Below, piece after piece: positions 1 through 6,724 of a stretch of 6,781 nucleotides of DNA (position 1 is the first letter of the stretch; each line of letters starts with the position of its first letter). The notes under the pieces were generated by a model, which was given only the letters and a program-made list of their open reading frames with translations, was not told the DNA's origin and did not search any database. The stretch is from Alphaproteobacteria bacterium (GTDB lineage Bacteria; Pseudomonadota; Alphaproteobacteria; Puniceispirillales; Puniceispirillaceae): contig JAACDT010000333.1 of NCBI GenBank assembly GCA_009936885.1, positions 1 to 6,781 of the forward strand, written 5' to 3'. Position numbers and translations under genes: made by a program.

Positions 1-2
1 AA

Positions 3-353
3 AATGTTCTCAACACGATATTTATAAATGACACAGAAAATAAATTCAAAGTAAGAGATAAAATCATAATCCCAAAAGTTAAAGGCTTCGGCACAGTCCT
101 AGATGCGTTAGTCACTGGTGATTTTGGAGATAAAACGGTTTGGATATTAAGAACTTCTGGAGGAAATAATACATTCTACAAAGGTATTTGTATTCAAGAG
201 TATCATCTGAATTCTCAAAGTTCCAATCTATTTTACTGTGAACGTGATAGAAATTGGTTCCCATGGCTAATCTCTTGGAAGAGCTGGGATAAAAAAACCT
301 ATATTGGTTCTAGTAATTTAAAAGATGATTTTAGGTTATTATTAGAAAGGTGA
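3..353 (+). CDS. C-terminal part of an unrecognised protein (5' partial)
   Basis: The third forward frame is open from the left edge and ends at a TGA at 351-353, giving 116 codons. No in-frame ATG, GTG or TTG occurs in it, so the start almost certainly lies outside the window. The other two forward frames stop within the first 30 bases. The peptide has a basic, beta-rich-looking first half (FKVRDKIIIPKVKGFG) and a tryptophan-rich later part (NWFPWLISWKSWDKK), and ends FRLLLER. I see no signal peptide, membrane segment or catalytic motif, and I recognise no family. Codon use looks natural and AT-rich. The next 130 bases hold no convincing gene, and the genes to the right are decayed, so this could be the tail of a living gene or a fragment at a breakpoint. 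Confidence 0.55.
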   Translation, partial: NVLNTIFINDTENKFKVRDKIIIPKVKGFGTVLDALVTGDFGDKTVWILRTSGGNNTFYKGICIQEYHLNSQSSNLFYCERDRNWFPWLISWKSWDKKTYIGSSNLKDDFRLLLER

Positions 354-485
354 AAAAATAACATAAACTCTGTTAGGTTCTGTTTTTGAAAGTTTAAAAA
401 AGGTAAACCAAAAATATTAGCTTTTACGGATTTAACATCAACCTGATTGTTTCGTCCTTAAAAAACTAGATATCACATGACCAAT

Positions 486-557
486 ACCACTTACACAAGA
501 AGAACCTGTTACCCAGTGATTAAAAGTCACTAGCTTTACCAACTGAGCTAACCGCGC
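486..557 (-). pseudogene. tRNA-Lys(UUU)-like remnant with degenerate 3' half
   Basis: Read on the minus strand from 557, the sequence has a tRNA-like first half. It has TA at positions 8-9, a GCTC D-stem strand, an AGTTGGTAAA D-loop region, and a perfect 5-bp anticodon stem AGTGA/TCACT closing the loop CTTTTAA, so the anticodon is TTT (Lys). The variable region and start of the T-arm (GGGTA ACAGG TTC) are still recognisable. After that the similarity ends: the T-loop reads TTCTTCT instead of TTCGAAT or similar, its 3' strand TGTGT pairs imperfectly, and the 3' acceptor strand does not pair with the 5' strand GCGCGGT. The D-stem also carries AAGC where GAGC is expected. I infer a tRNA gene that lost its 3' half or decayed. 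A functional tRNA is unlikely. Confidence 0.55.
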
Positions 558-592
558 TCACCATCAGGTAATTGATTTGGAAAGTATCCTTC

Positions 593-1157
593 TTATTGAG
601 TCAAATTATATTGATTAAATAAATTGTAGAAACCAAGTTTCATTATTTTATGCTGGTGTATACTATTTACAAATTCCTCAATTTCTTTCAACTGTAAATT
701 AGACAATTTGTTTATATTGTCTAAGTGATAATACTTTAATACATGTTCAAATACTAATTTGGTTACAACGGGTTCAACATCCTCTTCCCATTGACTGGAA
801 GCGAGTTCTGCTGCTTTGTCGATCTATTTCACTTAATTGAATAAACTGACAAAAAGTAATCTTAAGGTCAAGTGATTTAGGCCAATTGTTAAAAACCAAT
901 CCTCTCATTACCCTTGGACTTAATGTAGTCTTTCTTTTATCATAACAAAAGAGCCATCACCATAAAAAACTAAATATTTTCAGATATATACTTCATTTTG
1001 TGTCAGGTAGGTTAAACGAGGATAGTCACTTTACTGTCCTTATAACGAAATACTACCACAATCGGAAAATAGTTGTAATCTTGCCAAAATTGAGGGTTAA
1101 ATAGAAATATATGTTGTGATTTGACAAAATGATAAAAATCAATTTTTTACAAATCAT
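593..1157 (-). pseudogene. Decayed protein gene of unknown function, several frameshifts and one internal stop
   Basis: Overlapping minus-strand frames can be stitched into a continuous-looking protein of about 185-190 residues. A likely original ATG at 1155-1157 leads into MICKK, then a shift at an A-run (about 1142-1147) gives IDFYHFVKSQHIF to RYKDSKVT. A second shift near 1022-1026 gives YPRLTYLTQNEVYI, followed by an in-frame TGA at 980-982. Then come KYLVFYGDGSFVMIK, a shift near 931-940, TTLSPRVMRGLVFNNWPKSLDL to LSEID, a shift near 821 consistent with one extra base, and about 75 residues (DKAAELASSQWEEDVEPVV to FNQYNLTQ) ending at TAA 593-595. Each piece reads as soluble, mixed-charge protein. 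I recognise no family. The 2.7-kb gyrA in the same window has no such damage, so sequencing error is a poor explanation. The decayed 5' end lies under the permease promoter region. Confidence 0.6.
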
Positions 1158-1192
1158 AAATTTAGTCCATTTAGTATACATAATTGTATATT
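1121..1192 (+). promoter_or_regulatory. Putative promoter/operator region of the nucleobase permease
   Basis: A perfect -35-like TTGACA lies at 1121-1126, but the sequence 16-18 bases later is only a T-run followed by AC, so its -10 box is weak. Closer to the gene are TATACA (1175-1180) and TATATT (1187-1192), either of which could act as a -10. TATACA also forms a perfect 6-bp inverted repeat with TGTATA (1185-1190) across a 4-base spacer, with the form of a dimeric repressor site. Which promoter is used cannot be decided by eye. There is no room for a purine riboswitch in the short leader. Confidence 0.35.
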
Positions 1193-1212
1193 AAGATTTG
1201 GGAGAATGAAAG

Positions 1213-2523
1213 ATGTCTACTATCGATTATAGCGATCCAAATAATACACCTCCAATAGGAGAGGCTATTCCTTTGGGGCTTCAACATGTTTTGGCAATGT
1301 TTGCCTCAAATGTTACTCCTTCTATTATTGTTGCAGGGGCAGCGGGTTTGGCTTTTGGTGGCGCAGAACAAATTTACTTAATTCAAATGGCAATGCTTTT
1401 CGCAGGAATAGCAACCCTATTTCAAACGGTTGGCATTGGCCCGGTCGGCGCAAAGCTTCCTATAATGCAGGGTACTAGCTTTGCATTTGTCGGTGTTTTA
1501 GCAGGCGTTGCGGCTACTCAAGGGCTAAGTGTTGCTCTGACCGCTTGTATTATAGCTGGATTAATTCATTTTGCTTTAGGTGGAGTTATTCAAAAATTGC
1601 GTTTTATGTTTCCTCCCTTAGTGACTGGTTTAGTTATTTTAGCTATTGGTTTGTATCTTATCCCAGTTGCAATAAAATACGCTGCTGGTGGCGCAGCAGA
1701 TTTTCAAATGGCAGCCGATAGCTTTGGCTCTTTGATGCATTGGACGGTTGCACTAACAGTAGTTGTTGTGTCATTGGTTTGTAAGTTTATGGCAAAAGGT
1801 TTAATTTCTAACGCAGCCGTTTTAATTGGATTAATCGCAGGTTATATAGTAGCGATTTTCTTGGGAATGGTAAGCTTTGGCAGTGTTGCAAATTCTGCGT
1901 GGATTCTAATTCCAGCTGCAATGCCATATGGATTTGAATTTAGCCTTGGAGCGGTCATAGGAGTAACACTAGTATCTTTTGTTTCTGCGATTGAGACGAT
2001 TGGGGATACTTCTGCTACAACTAAAGCTGGTTCTGGCCGAGATGCTTCGGATGAAGAAATCACAGGTGCTACGTACGCAGATGGATTAGGAACAGCCGTT
2101 GCTGGAGTTTTCGGTGGACTACCAAATACTTCCTTTAGCCAAAACGTTGGCATAGTGGGTATGACTGGAATTATGTCACGACACGTTGTCACTATAGCCG
2201 GTATCATAATGATTATTTGTGGATTAATTCCAAAAATTGGTGCTGTTATTTCATCAATGCCACTACCCGTTTTAGGTGGAGGAGTTATAGTGATGTTTGG
2301 TATGGTAGCTGCAGCAGGAATGAATATGTTAAGCACTATTAATATGAATCGTCGCAATATGATTATAATTTCTGTCTCGTTAGCAGTAGGACTTGGACTT
2401 AACTTGGTTCCATCTGCGGTTCAATATTTACCAGGGATTTGGAAAACACTTGCCACATCAGCAGTTGCACCGACAGCCCTGTTAGCCGTTATATTAAACT
2501 TAGTGCTGCCAGAAAAAGACTAA
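1213..2523 (+). CDS. NCS2-family nucleobase permease, probably xanthine/urate (purine) type
   Basis: This is a 436-residue polytopic inner-membrane protein of the nucleobase:cation symporter-2 (uracil/xanthine permease) family, at the usual family length, with about 12-14 hydrophobic segments. The family imports uracil or oxidised purines, usually with protons. Visible hallmarks are QHVLAMF in TM1 (His25), GTSFAF in TM3 (about 87-92), ETIGDTSATT in TM8 (Glu261, Asp265), ADG at the start of TM9 (Asp290), and the family signature QNVGIVGMTG in TM10 (Gln310-Asn311). In XanQ- and UapA-type purine carriers this signature starts Gln-Asn, while uracil carriers have Glu-Asn, so I infer xanthine or urate as substrate. 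The ATG at 1213 is preceded by GGGAG at 1200-1204, 8 bases away, and the N-terminus (about 18 hydrophilic residues before TM1) fits. An earlier ATG at 1206 is out of frame. The gene is monocistronic, with no purine-catabolism genes beside it in the window. Confidence 0.92.
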   Translation: MSTIDYSDPNNTPPIGEAIPLGLQHVLAMFASNVTPSIIVAGAAGLAFGGAEQIYLIQMAMLFAGIATLFQTVGIGPVGAKLPIMQGTSFAFVGVLAGVAATQGLSVALTACIIAGLIHFALGGVIQKLRFMFPPLVTGLVILAIGLYLIPVAIKYAAGGAADFQMAADSFGSLMHWTVALTVVVVSLVCKFMAKGLISNAAVLIGLIAGYIVAIFLGMVSFGSVANSAWILIPAAMPYGFEFSLGAVIGVTLVSFVSAIETIGDTSATTKAGSGRDASDEEITGATYADGLGTAVAGVFGGLPNTSFSQNVGIVGMTGIMSRHVVTIAGIIMIICGLIPKIGAVISSMPLPVLGGGVIVMFGMVAAAGMNMLSTINMNRRNMIIISVSLAVGLGLNLVPSAVQYLPGIWKTLATSAVAPTALLAVILNLVLPEKD

Positions 2524-2540
2524 AAAATACATAAAATATT

Positions 2541-2570
2541 TAAAGCTCCTAATTAATATTAGGGGCTTTA
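2541..2570. terminator. Rho-independent terminator, probably bidirectional
   Basis: A 13-bp stem (2541-2553 with 2558-2570, one G-T pair) closes a 4-base TAAT loop and has a GC-rich centre (GCTCC/GGGGC). It starts 17 bases after the permease stop. A T-rich tract follows on the plus strand. On the minus strand the stem is also followed by a T-rich run (complement of 2521-2540), so it could stop read-through from coaD, whose stop codon is about 160 bases away. No better terminator was seen in the 2571-2726 gap, which otherwise contains no gene. Confidence 0.8.
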
Positions 2571-2726
2571 ATAACTTATTTTAATAATACATTTTTTGTC
2601 AGCTACTATCCTAAAATTCACACTAGAACTTAGATTTTAGCAACTCATGCTACAGAATATTAGGACGGAATTCTTTGCTTGAAAGTTTCTTGCTTAAATA
2701 AGTCATTTCGAAAATAGAATTGATTG

Positions 2727-3236
2727 TTAGTTATTATCTTTAAAAACAGACCTAAGTTTGTTTGAGATGGGTTCTGGCACGAAAGATGTTACGTCACCGC
2801 CATATCTTGCAATTTCTTTTACTAGACGAGAAGCGACAAAATGCTGTTGCTCAGATGCTGTTAGAAACACCGTTTCTAAGTTTTGACTAAGTCTCTTATT
2901 AGCACTTGCCATTTGAAACTCATACTCAAAGTCGGATACCGCTCGAAGACCCCTAATAAGCATAGATGCATTTACTTGTTTAGCAAAATCAGTAAGCAGA
3001 CCTTTAAAGGCTAGAACTTCAACTGTTTCGCTAATGCTTCCTTCCGCTTTCATTTTGTTAATTTCAATTTCAACGAAAAGCTTTCGCTGTTCTAAATTAA
3101 ATAATGGGTTTTTGCCGGGGTTTTCGGCAACACCAACTATCAATGTGGTACATAACATTGAGGCACGCATCATCATATCCAAATGCCCAAATGTAAGCGG
3201 GTCAAATGTACCAGGATATAAAGCTGTATATGCCAT
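2727..3236 (-). CDS. coaD: Phosphopantetheine adenylyltransferase (PPAT)
   Basis: The product is a 169-residue cytoplasmic enzyme that joins 4'-phosphopantetheine and ATP to give dephospho-CoA and pyrophosphate, the penultimate step of CoA synthesis. It is of normal family length (about 160-170) and works as a hexamer in characterised relatives. The N-terminal nucleotidyltransferase signature is YPGTFDPLTFGH (residues 7-18), with His18 as the T/HxGH histidine. Lys42 sits in NPGKNP, and the substrate-binding stretch LIRGLRAVSDFEYE holds Arg95 and Arg98. SRLVKEIARYGGDVTSFVP (about 136-154) matches the C-terminal ATP-binding region of the family, although the usual ISS lead-in reads VAS here. 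The ATG start is 5 bases after the gyrA stop, with only a weak GGAA-type ribosome site inside the last gyrA codons, so translation is probably coupled to gyrA. The gene converges with the upstream-lying permease. Confidence 0.96.
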   Translation of the reverse strand: MAYTALYPGTFDPLTFGHLDMMMRASMLCTTLIVGVAENPGKNPLFNLEQRKLFVEIEINKMKAEGSISETVEVLAFKGLLTDFAKQVNASMLIRGLRAVSDFEYEFQMASANKRLSQNLETVFLTASEQQHFVASRLVKEIARYGGDVTSFVPEPISNKLRSVFKDNN

Positions 3237-3241
3237 TTCTG

Positions 3242-5908
3242 CTATTCCGGAGTTTCAGAATTTTCGTCTGTCGAGTCCTGTTCCATATTTTTGCTTTGGG
3301 TATCACCTACCTCTGAACTTGACTTATCATCATCATTGAATTCAGTCACTTCAATCTCGTCTGGGTTTTCACTATCATCTTCTCTTATAATAGCAACAGA
3401 AACGACTTTTTCGTCTTCAGCAAGCTCAAAAAGCCTCACGCCCTGGGTTTTTCGCCCCGTAATTCGTATATTATCTCCGTCATTTCCATTAATTCTTATG
3501 CGTATAATCTGACCGGCAATAGTTACTAACATTATCTGGTCTGTTTCAAATACGGTAAAAGACGCGACAACACTGCCATTACGCTTACTGGTCTCTATAT
3601 TCGCAACGCCAAGTCCGCCTCGTCCCGTTTCGCGGTAATCATTAACTTTTGTGCGCTTGCCATAACCATTCTCACAAATAGATAGGACATATTCAGATGT
3701 TTCATCAGCAATAACACTCATCGATACAACATGATCATTACCAAGCAATCTAATGCCCCGAACGCCAGAGCTATCCCTGCCCTTAAAGACTCGGATTTCA
3801 TTTACTGAAAAGCGTATAGCCTTGCCATTATTAGAAGCAAGCATGATTTGGGCATCATCCTCACAAGTGGTAACGCCAATTAATTTATCATTCTCAGCAA
3901 GCTTGATAGCAATTTTTCCATTACGCTTTATATTCACAAAATCATTAAGCTTATTACGCCTTATAGAACCAGACGAAGTAGCAAATAATATGTTTAAACT
4001 ATCCCAACTCTCTTTATCCTGAGGCATCGGCATGACCGCTTGAATAATTTCATCTTTTTCAATCGGCAATAAATTTACCATTGCTTTTCCAATAGATTGC
4101 GGTGAGCCAAGAGGCAGCTTGTAGCATTTAAGCTGATAAACCATTCCTTTTGAGGTAAAGAACAGAATTGGCGTATGCGTATTAGCAACAAACAGATTAG
4201 TGACAAAATCTGCGTCACGTGTTTTCATCCCTGCTCTACCTTTGCCGCCACGACGTTGCGCTCTGTAATCGCTCAAAACAACTCGTTTTATATAACCACG
4301 GTGAGATACAGTCACCACCATATCTTCTTGTTGAATGAGATCCTCATCATCTTGTTCGGCTAGCGAGTCTGAAATATGGGTGCGACGCGGGGAATCCAGC
4401 TTCTCTCTTACCTCATGAAACTCTTTCAAAATGACTTCTGTCATTTTGTCTTTATGAGATAAAATATCTAAATATTCAGATATCTTTACAGAGAGTTCTT
4501 GTGTTTCTTCAGCTAGCTTATCCTGCTCCATCCCTGTTAAACGTTGAAGCCTTAATTCTAAGATAGCGCGCGCTTGTGTTTCAGATAATCTATATTTGCC
4601 GTCAACAACCTCATGACCCAAATCATCGATTAGGGTAATAAAAGGAGCGACTTGTTCAGCTGGCCAGTCTTCAGCCATAAGCGCTTCCCTAGCTGCTTCT
4701 GCTGTTGGCGCGGATCTGATCATTTGAATTATTTTACCAATCGAGGCAAGCGCAACCAGAAGACCTGCAAGTATATGTGCTCTATCACGTGCTTTGTTAA
4801 GCAAAAAGCGCGTGCGCCTTACAACCACTTCCTCTTTAAACTCACAAAATGCCTGTAAAACCTCCATCAAACTCATTTGCCCTGGTTTACCATTATTCAT
4901 GGCAAGCATATTTACAGCAAAGCTAGTTTGTAATCTTGAATGTCGATAAAGCTGGTTTAAAACAACCTCGCCAGATCCATCCCGTTTGATTTCAATAACA
5001 ACCCGCATTCCGTTTCTATCAGATTCGTCACGAATGTCGGATATGCCTTCAATGATTTTATCGCGTACAAGCTCACCAATACGCTCCAGCAATAGGGCTT
5101 TATTTACCTGATAGGGTATTTCATCAATAATAATGGCTTCTCTATCATTACCATAGGTGGTAACCGATGCCTTTGCGCGCATAATAACTGAACCACGGCC
5201 TGTCTTATAAGCATCATTAATGCCTTTGCGACCCATGATAAGTGCGCCTGTTGGAAAATCAGGGCCGGTAACAATTTCAAACAGTTCTTCTTCTGATAAA
5301 TCGGGGTTCTTTAGCAATGCGATGCACGCATCTATAACTTCATTTGGGTTATGCGGCGGGATGTTCGTTGCCATACCAACCGCTATTCCGCCAGCCCCAT
5401 TAACAAGTATATTTGGGTATTCTGCCGGCAGGACAGAAGGCTCTAGCTGGGTTTCATCATAGTTTGAGACGTAATTAACCGTGTCTTTATCAATATCTCT
5501 TAATAAGAACTCGGCGGGTCGGGCCAAGCGAGACTCAGTATAACGCATGGCCGCAGCAGAATCGCCGTCTACAGAACCAAAATTACCTTGACCATCCACA
5601 AGGGGAAGCCGCATTGAAAATGGCTGAGCCATTCGCACCATAGCTTCATAAATAGAGCTATCACCATGAGGGTGAAAATTACTTATAACATCTCCAACAA
5701 TTCTTGCTGATTTTCGATGTGGTTTAGTCCAGTCATACCCACCCTCAATCATTGCATAGAGAATGCGCCTATGCACTGGTTTCAATCCGTCTCTTACATC
5801 AGGAAGGGCTCTTGAGACAATTACACTCATTGCATAATCGAGGTAAGAGCTTCTCATCTCTTCTGTAATTGAAACGCTATTTCCAGGTTGCTGCGGTAAA
5901 TCTGTCAC
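3242..5908 (-). CDS. gyrA: DNA gyrase subunit A
   Basis: This 888-residue subunit of the GyrA2GyrB2 type II topoisomerase breaks and rejoins DNA to introduce negative supercoils. The N-terminal winged-helix/tower region begins [29 protein letters not shown]. The catalytic tyrosine is Tyr123 in [16 protein letters not shown]. The quinolone region reads [12 protein letters not shown], with Ser84 and Glu88 at the positions of E. coli Ser83 and Asp87. The C-terminal DNA-wrapping beta-pinwheel starts near residue 525 and contains the intact GyrA box QRRGGKGR (551-558), which marks it as gyrase rather than ParC. Residues about 843-888 form a strongly acidic tail ([20 protein letters not shown]). 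The start is GTG: the frame has a stop five codons farther upstream, and the next ATG (codon 18) would cut into the conserved [12 protein letters not shown] segment. The ribosome site is a weak AAAGG, 12 bases away. coaD follows at once. Confidence 0.98.
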   Translation of the reverse strand: MTDLPQQPGNSVSITEEMRSSYLDYAMSVIVSRALPDVRDGLKPVHRRILYAMIEGGYDWTKPHRKSARIVGDVISNFHPHGDSSIYEAMVRMAQPFSMRLPLVDGQGNFGSVDGDSAAAMRYTESRLARPAEFLLRDIDKDTVNYVSNYDETQLEPSVLPAEYPNILVNGAGGIAVGMATNIPPHNPNEVIDACIALLKNPDLSEEELFEIVTGPDFPTGALIMGRKGINDAYKTGRGSVIMRAKASVTTYGNDREAIIIDEIPYQVNKALLLERIGELVRDKIIEGISDIRDESDRNGMRVVIEIKRDGSGEVVLNQLYRHSRLQTSFAVNMLAMNNGKPGQMSLMEVLQAFCEFKEEVVVRRTRFLLNKARDRAHILAGLLVALASIGKIIQMIRSAPTAEAAREALMAEDWPAEQVAPFITLIDDLGHEVVDGKYRLSETQARAILELRLQRLTGMEQDKLAEETQELSVKISEYLDILSHKDKMTEVILKEFHEVREKLDSPRRTHISDSLAEQDDEDLIQQEDMVVTVSHRGYIKRVVLSDYRAQRRGGKGRAGMKTRDADFVTNLFVANTHTPILFFTSKGMVYQLKCYKLPLGSPQSIGKAMVNLLPIEKDEIIQAVMPMPQDKESWDSLNILFATSSGSIRRNKLNDFVNIKRNGKIAIKLAENDKLIGVTTCEDDAQIMLASNNGKAIRFSVNEIRVFKGRDSSGVRGIRLLGNDHVVSMSVIADETSEYVLSICENGYGKRTKVNDYRETGRGGLGVANIETSKRNGSVVASFTVFETDQIMLVTIAGQIIRIRINGNDGDNIRITGRKTQGVRLFELAEDEKVVSVAIIREDDSENPDEIEVTEFNDDDKSSSEVGDTQSKNMEQDSTDENSETPE

Positions 5909-5961
5909 TATTTTTTTAAACCTTTATATACTCATTTGATCTGAGTATCTTTACTTTTTTT

Positions 5962-5967
5962 ATTATA
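5962..5967 (-). promoter_or_regulatory. Probable gyrA -10 promoter element
   Basis: On the minus strand the sequence reads GATATAATAAAA, containing a perfect TATAAT about 54 bases upstream of the gyrA GTG. The matching -35 area (about 5984-5991, reading AGTGTT) is poor, so an activator or supercoiling-sensitive initiation is possible, but this is inference. It implies that gyrA-coaD has its own promoter besides any read-through from ssb. Confidence 0.5.
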
Positions 5968-6025
5968 TCACATTATCCACAAAAAACACTAGATATAGTT
6001 ATGAACATGCAAGTCTCACACACCA

Positions 6026-6064
6026 TTTATGTTTTTGATTTATGTTTTTGATTTGCGTTTTAAG
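6026..6064. repeat. Short tandem repeat between ssb and gyrA
   Basis: The 13-mer TTTATGTTTTTGA occurs twice back to back (6026-6038 and 6039-6051), followed by a third, degenerate copy TTTGCGTTTTAAG (6052-6064). The repeat lies in the ssb-gyrA gap, downstream of ssb and about 60 bases upstream of the gyrA -10 box. It could be an UP-element-like AT-rich tract for gyrA (A-runs on the minus strand), protein-binding repeats, or slippage. Confidence 0.7.
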
Positions 6065-6086
6065 GTTACGGTTTCGTAATGCGCAA
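6053..6086 (-). other. Imperfect hairpin just downstream of ssb
   Basis: TTGCG (6053-6057) pairs with CGCAA (6082-6086), enclosing a second perfect stem TTACG/CGTAA (6066-6070 with 6075-6079) around the loop GTTT. The internal loop between the stems is asymmetric (8 versus 2 bases). It starts 12 bases after the ssb stop. On the minus strand it is followed by A-rich rather than T-rich sequence, so it is not a classical terminator; it may be a 3' end stabiliser or a weak attenuator between ssb and gyrA. Confidence 0.35.
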
Positions 6087-6098
6087 GAAATAAGCTGT

Positions 6099-6605
6099 TT
6101 AAAAGGGTATATCATCATCTAAATCATTCATTGGGGGCAATTGACTGCCGCCTGACGACTGACCAGAGGTTGGCGAATTTTGGACTGAGTCTTGCGAAGG
6201 TTGGTAGGGGTCGGATTGCATAGTATCACTGCCGCCTAGTTGTTGAGAATCCCCTCTGCCGCCAAGCAAGGTTAACTCCCCCTTAAAGCGGGATATAACT
6301 ATTTCTGTTGTGTATTTCTCAACACCTTGCTGGTCTGTCCATTTGCGGGTTTGCAACTGTCCCTCAATATAAACATTACTACCTTTTCGCAGATATTGCT
6401 CTGCAATCCTTGCTATGTTTTCATTGAATATTACAACACGGTGCCATTCGGTTTTTTCTCTCTGTTCGCCAGAGTTTCTATCCTTCCAACGCTCGGAGGT
6501 TGCAATTGATAAATTAACAATCTTATTGCCATCTTGGCTTGCTCTGACATCAGGGTCTCGTCCAAGATTGCCTAATAAGATAACTTTATTTACACTTCCT
6601 GCCAT
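6099..6605 (-). CDS. ssb: Single-stranded DNA-binding protein
   Basis: The product is a 168-residue SSB, of typical proteobacterial length. It coats single-stranded DNA during replication, repair and recombination, normally as a homotetramer. The N-terminal OB fold covers about residues 1-115: [21 protein letters not shown], then conserved aromatic DNA-contact residues Trp40 (ATSERWKD), Trp54 ([10 protein letters not shown]), Phe60 and Trp89 (TRKWTDQQG). A disordered linker rich in Gln, Ser, Gly and Pro (about 116-157) leads to the acidic tip DLDDDIPF, the docking site for partner proteins. Nothing is missing. The ATG at 6603-6605 is preceded by a strong AGGAGA (complement of 6611-6616). A second ATG 16 bases upstream is out of frame. 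gyrA follows on the same strand after 190 bases; the two may be partly cotranscribed. Confidence 0.97.
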   Translation of the reverse strand: MAGSVNKVILLGNLGRDPDVRASQDGNKIVNLSIATSERWKDRNSGEQREKTEWHRVVIFNENIARIAEQYLRKGSNVYIEGQLQTRKWTDQQGVEKYTTEIVISRFKGELTLLGGRGDSQQLGGSDTMQSDPYQPSQDSVQNSPTSGQSSGGSQLPPMNDLDDDIPF

Positions 6606-6621
6606 TAGTATCTCCTGCCAT
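6586..6621 (-). other. Possible tiny upstream ORF overlapping the ssb start
   Basis: An ATG at 6619-6621 opens an 11-codon frame ([11 protein letters not shown], then TAA at 6586-6588) that overlaps the ssb start in another frame. Both ATGs sit in the same 9-mer ATGGCAGGA (complement of 6613-6621 and 6597-6605), 16 bases apart, and the first copy also supplies the ssb Shine-Dalgarno sequence. No clear ribosome site precedes the upstream ATG, so translation is doubtful and the repeat may be a coincidental duplication. Confidence 0.15.
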
Positions 6622-6688
6622 AAATGATAGATTGCAATTTTTAAAAACTGGGCTATTTAAATCAATATGAATTAAGGTATTAACACCG

Positions 6689-6724
6689 TAACTCTTGAGT
6701 TAAAAAGACACTCAAAACTATAGA
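6689..6724. promoter_or_regulatory. Inverted repeat and possible divergent promoters upstream of ssb
   Basis: TAACTCTTGAGTTA (6689-6702) is a perfect 6-bp inverted repeat around a 2-base centre, too tight for a good hairpin and more like an operator. Its right half contains TTGAGT (6695-6700), which with TATAGA (6719-6724, 18-base spacer) could form a rightward promoter for a gene starting near the ATG at 6777-6779. On the minus strand TATAGT (complement of 6717-6722) could be a -10 for ssb, about 110 bases upstream of its start. No alphaproteobacterial LexA box (GTTC-N7-GTTC) was seen. The remainder of 6606-6781 holds no gene. Confidence 0.3.

Noticed and set aside
375..460. Short peptide-like stretches on either strand (plus: KFKKGKPKILAFTDLTST; minus: a frame with GLPFLNFQKQNLTEF)
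   Set aside because: Both are very short, lack starts, and oppose each other; they could be gene scraps but cannot be supported.
980..982. TGA read as Trp (recoded genetic code) in the broken gene
   Set aside because: The same gene also has several frameshifts, and intact genes in the window use TGG for Trp while the left-edge ORF ends in TGA; decay explains it better.
1842..2357. 171-codon minus-strand ORF inside the permease
   Set aside because: It is antisense to clear NCS2 coding sequence with intact motifs; the Ile/Pro/Thr-rich translation is a typical shadow.
2611..2640. CTAAAAT/ATTTTAG inverted repeat as a coaD terminator
   Set aside because: The 16-base loop is large, the stem is AT-only except at its ends, and no T-run follows on the coaD strand; the hairpin at 2541-2570 is a far better candidate.
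3034..3339. 101-codon plus-strand ORF across the coaD/gyrA junction
   Set aside because: It runs antisense across two well-supported genes, has no family resemblance and lacks a good ribosome site. The same reasoning removes the other short plus-strand ORFs opposite gyrA and ssb.
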